The notes under the pieces are model-generated. The model was not told the DNA's origin. It searched no databases and was given only the letters and a program-made list of their open reading frames with translations. Below, piece by piece: positions 5,511 to 5,557 of a stretch of 5,557 bases of DNA. Position numbers and translations under genes: made by a program. This DNA comes from Bacillota bacterium. Its GTDB lineage: Bacteria > Bacillota > Clostridia > Acetivibrionales > DSM-2933. The stretch's first letter is position 1. Each line of letters starts with the position of its first letter. The stretch is taken from positions 1-5,557 of the forward strand of contig JAUZPS010000344.1 in the NCBI GenBank assembly GCA_030705945.1. Direction: 5' to 3'.

Positions 5511-5557
5511 GGTATATATTTTGCAATATAAAAAATTGATGTAAAATGTTTATTGCA
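5511..5557 (+). repeat. 47-base repeat, right copy (meets window edge)
   Basis: This is the plus-strand partner of 4945-4991, differing at four of 47 positions. It includes a perfect dyad TGCAATA (5522-5528) / TATTGCA (5551-5557). Two of the four differences between copies fall at the same paired position of this dyad. The copy may continue past the right edge, so its full length is unknown. Its orientation points towards an unseen sequence to the right, where a rightward gene might start. Confidence 0.75.

Noticed and set aside
4945..5557. CRISPR-like repeats
   Set aside because: Only two copies, inverted, about 520 bases apart, with a gene between them; no spacer array.

Overview
This AT-rich window carries most of a [FeFe]-hydrogenase H-cluster maturation locus, all on the minus strand. 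In transcription order it reads: a small TM1266-family protein (5067-5318), a 472-base noncoding stretch, hydG (3227-4594), hydE with an extra N-terminal DUF3343-like domain (1887-3218), aspA (401-1801), and the 5' part of hydF (1-391, running off the left edge). The low GC, strong AGGAGG/AGGTGA-type ribosome binding sites, TTG/GTG start use, extended -10 promoters and this gene order point to an anaerobic Firmicute of the class Clostridia. Genus cannot be told from this sequence. No hydrogenase structural gene is present in the window.

The genes fit one pathway. HydG splits tyrosine and builds an Fe-CO-CN-cysteine synthon, HydE processes it, and HydF (GTPase scaffold) carries the two-iron subcluster to the apo-hydrogenase. 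AspA releases ammonia from aspartate and may supply nitrogen for the azadithiolate bridge; that link is inference from gene position. hydG-hydE (8-base gap) and aspA-hydF (9-base gap, with the hydF ribosome binding site overlapping the aspA stop codon) are tightly packed, so hydG-hydE-aspA-hydF is probably one operon. It has its own extended -10 promoter near 4688-4716. The TM1266-like gene has a separate extended -10 promoter near 5357-5384.

The noncoding DNA is richer than usual. A 47-base sequence occurs twice in inverted orientation on either side of the TM1266-like gene (4945-4991 minus, 5511-5557 plus; 43 of 47 identical), and the right copy meets the window edge. Between the left copy and hydG lie short GC-rich palindromes, a nine-codon mini-ORF with a good ribosome binding site, and an 11-bp perfect hairpin followed by a T-run: a layout compatible with a terminated RNA of about 200 nt. 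A 10-bp perfect inverted repeat brackets the hydG -10 element. Upstream of the TM1266-like gene an 84-base nested inverted repeat (5420-5503) contains an inner terminator-like hairpin. The points most worth following up are the DUF3343-HydE fusion and these paired noncoding elements.
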